Positions 4,857 through 5,919 of a stretch of 5,919 nt of DNA are shown here, piece after piece. Numbering within the stretch: position 1 is the stretch's first letter; each line of letters opens with the position of its first letter. Made by a program: the position numbers and the translations under genes. Origin of the DNA: Candidatus Staskawiczbacteria bacterium RIFCSPLOWO2_01_FULL_38_12b. Its GTDB lineage: Bacteria; Patescibacteriota; Minisyncoccia; Minisyncoccales; Staskawiczbacteraceae. The stretch covers positions 13,475-19,393 of the forward strand of contig MHPA01000015.1 of NCBI GenBank assembly GCA_001820255.1, given 5' to 3'. The notes beneath the pieces are model-generated. The model was not told the origin of the DNA, made no database searches, and saw nothing but the letters and a program-made list of their open reading frames with translations.

Positions 4857-5627
4857 TTATTTGAGCCGATAATTTCCTCGACTGGTAAATTCAAGATAGC
4901 CCTTGTCTCGCAATATTTGGAGTTGCTGCCGAATTTTATCTTTGATGTGGCGGTTATCGGGGTGTTTTTTGCTCAATTCATTTTCAAATGCGTATATATC
5001 GTCAAGTGAAAATTCTTTGCGACCTATTTTTTCAACACATAGCATAGTGTCCAATAACCAACCCTTTGCGGTGATTTCTTTTTCGTCACGCAAGAAAAGT
5101 GTTTTCTTCCAATCTGATAAAACTTTTTCTTTCGGCTCTATTTCTCCGCCCCGAACAAAGTATATTTTTCCCGTTTGCGGAATGTGATTTAGTAGGATAT
5201 TACAACCAACCCAACCGGAACGGCGAGCAGTCAGCGAAAGCGGTTTTCGTTTTTCAATTATTTCTGGAACGAAAAAATGTTTCGGAATGACAAAAAAGTT
5301 CAGGACTTCAAAACTTTTCAAGTCATAATTCAGTAGGAAAAAATTGGGGTTATTGCTACTTTGCAATCGTTCAATCATTGTACGATATGCACCATCCACA
5401 ATTTTTACGCCAACGCTATTCTGTTTACTTTTTAGCTCATACTCTTCTTTACAGTTTGAACAATAAAAATCTGCAACAGGCTGATTATTCGGATACTTAT
5501 CAATATCCAAGTGTCCACAGTTCGGACAAAAAATTACACTATCAACCCACGCCTCACTTAAAACGCGAATTTTTTGCGATTGGCTTATGTAATTATCCGC
5601 AAGCTGTGTATCAAATGATAACTTCAT
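4857..5627 (-). CDS. dpnC: DpnI-like type IIM restriction endonuclease
   Basis: This 256-aa protein is collinear over its whole length with R.DpnI of Streptococcus pneumoniae (254 aa from memory). That enzyme cleaves GATC only when the adenine is N6-methylated. The PD-(D/E)XK catalytic domain carries Asp53 (PVADFYC), Glu64 and Lys66 (YELKSK). The structural zinc ligands Cys34, Cys37, Cys56 and Cys59 are all present. TARRSGWVGCN (133-143) includes Trp139, matching the DpnI tryptophan (W138 as I recall) implicated in methyl-adenine sensing. The C-terminal winged helix runs from about 183 to 256 and includes HIKDKIRQQLQILRDKGYLE. All key residues are intact, so the enzyme should be active in the cytoplasm against Dam-methylated incoming DNA. 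No methyltransferase is needed or seen. Two small genes follow at 2 and 3 bp. No Shine-Dalgarno sequence is seen, and the start agrees with the DpnI N-terminus. Confidence 0.95.
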   Translation of the reverse strand: MKLSFDTQLADNYISQSQKIRVLSEAWVDSVIFCPNCGHLDIDKYPNNQPVADFYCSNCKEEYELKSKQNSVGVKIVDGAYRTMIERLQSSNNPNFFLLNYDLKSFEVLNFFVIPKHFFVPEIIEKRKPLSLTARRSGWVGCNILLNHIPQTGKIYFVRGGEIEPKEKVLSDWKKTLFLRDEKEITAKGWLLDTMLCVEKIGRKEFSLDDIYAFENELSKKHPDNRHIKDKIRQQLQILRDKGYLEFTSRGNYRLK

Positions 5628-5657
5628 ACTTTAAAAAATCTACCATTGTTTTATTAA

Positions 5658-5686
5658 ATAATACCGCCAATTTATTAATTAATCAA
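5658..5686 (-). promoter_or_regulatory. Sigma70-like promoter of dpnI
   Basis: In the minus sense, TTGATT (5681-5686) and TATTAT (5658-5663) are spaced by 17 bp. The expected start near 5651 would leave a leader of about 24 nt before the dpnI ATG. The surrounding DNA is AT-rich, which raises the chance of a false match, but spacing and position are as expected downstream of the 5792-5823 terminator. Confidence 0.5.
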
Positions 5687-5791
5687 TTTGCTAGGAGTAA
5701 CCAGAACAGGAACGAATCCAAAATGAGTGGGTTGGTTTTTAGATTTTAACCGCAGAAAATGCGACTTTTTTTATGTCCAAAAACTTCATAC

Positions 5792-5823
5792 TAAAAAATC
5801 ACCGAAATTTCGGTGATTTTTTA
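5792..5823. terminator. Perfect palindromic bidirectional terminator
   Basis: A 32-nt perfect inverted repeat is centred between 5807 and 5808. Each strand reads A6-TCACCGAAA then TTTCGGTGA-T6. The GC-containing stem followed by six Ts makes a terminator in both directions. Leftward it would end transcription from whatever lies beyond the right edge and isolate dpnI from it. Confidence 0.85.
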
Positions 5824-5919
5824 CTGGCTCCCGAATTAAAACCTTCGCAAACTTTTGATATTATTTTACCAAATATGATACACAAATCCAAAAAGCGAAA
5901 TCTGAAATGATGCGCCCCG

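Larger units (their letters stand above)
5628..5919. other. Non-coding right flank of dpnI
   Basis: These 292 bp contain the dpnI leader and promoter and a perfect palindromic terminator. Beyond it lies AT-rich sequence to the edge, with no gene I can support. In the minus sense a stretch free of stops enters from the right edge and ends near 5813, but its translation resembles nothing I know. The last nine bases, in the minus sense CGGGGCGCA, could be the 3' end of a tRNA gene lying mostly outside the window. Confidence 0.5.

Noticed and set aside
5378..5749. 123-aa plus-strand frame opposite dpnI
   Set aside because: It lies antisense to a strongly supported DpnI gene and its translation has no recognisable features.
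5750..5778. Weak hairpin CGCA-GAAAA-TGCG followed by seven Ts on the plus strand
   Set aside because: A 4-bp stem is too weak, and no plus-strand gene exists for it to terminate.
5813..5919. Stop-free minus-strand stretch entering from the right edge
   Set aside because: About 35 codons without recognisable similarity. It ends inside the palindromic terminator, which is unusual for a gene end, and it competes with a possible tRNA.
1..5919. CRISPR array, rRNA, transposase or integrase gene
   Set aside because: No regularly spaced repeats, no rRNA-like sequence and no transposase or integrase motifs were seen on either strand.

Overview
This AT-rich window (about one-third G+C by eye) has every recognisable gene on the minus strand, so it is best read right to left. 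Genes are compact and packed at 2-14 bp spacing. No start codon has a convincing Shine-Dalgarno sequence, and every complete gene ends in TAA or TAG. The intergenic palindrome at 2450-2469 (CTGCCTGCCGG...GGCAGG type) is a sequence I associate with Candidate Phyla Radiation (Patescibacteria, Parcubacteria-like) genomes. Together with the gene content, this makes a CPR bacterium the best guess. It is an inference from memory, not a proof. The genes are full length when TGA is read as stop, which argues against the SR1/Gracilibacteria code.

Right block (about 5823 to 4489): a perfect palindromic terminator (5792-5823) and a good sigma70-like promoter (5658-5686) precede a clear DpnI homologue (4857-5627). 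DpnI is a type IIM endonuclease that cuts GATC only when the adenine is methylated. Two tiny unrecognised genes follow at 2-3 bp spacing: 63 aa at 4663-4854 and 56 aa at 4489-4659. No methyltransferase is seen, as expected for a DpnI-type system.

Middle block (4451 to 3116): a well-formed promoter sits only 6 bp from the ATG of a 224-aa soluble protein, suggesting a leaderless mRNA. It is followed by two small two-helix membrane proteins (120 and 94 aa). I recognise none of the three with confidence. The 224-aa protein has a weak resemblance to TIGR04255 proteins. No GATC site occurs from 3038 to the right end, which covers both of these blocks. A PhnB-like VOC protein (2629-3057) comes next and is flanked by two copies of a 21-bp direct repeat.

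Intergenic 2324-2628: a long hairpin terminator for leftward transcription, the GC-rich palindrome, and segments of what looks like a dispersed repeat.

Left block (2323 to 1): an apparent four-gene operon encoding a GNAT acetyltransferase, a CYTH (triphosphate tunnel) protein, a P-loop kinase of the AAA_33 type and a prolyl-oligopeptidase-like hydrolase. The hydrolase runs off the left edge before its catalytic histidine. The CYTH/kinase pair suggests phosphoryl-transfer chemistry on a small molecule or nucleic acid end.

The most interesting unit is the GATC-free right half: dpnI, two orphan small genes, and a soluble-plus-two-membrane-protein trio. It could be an extended defence island.
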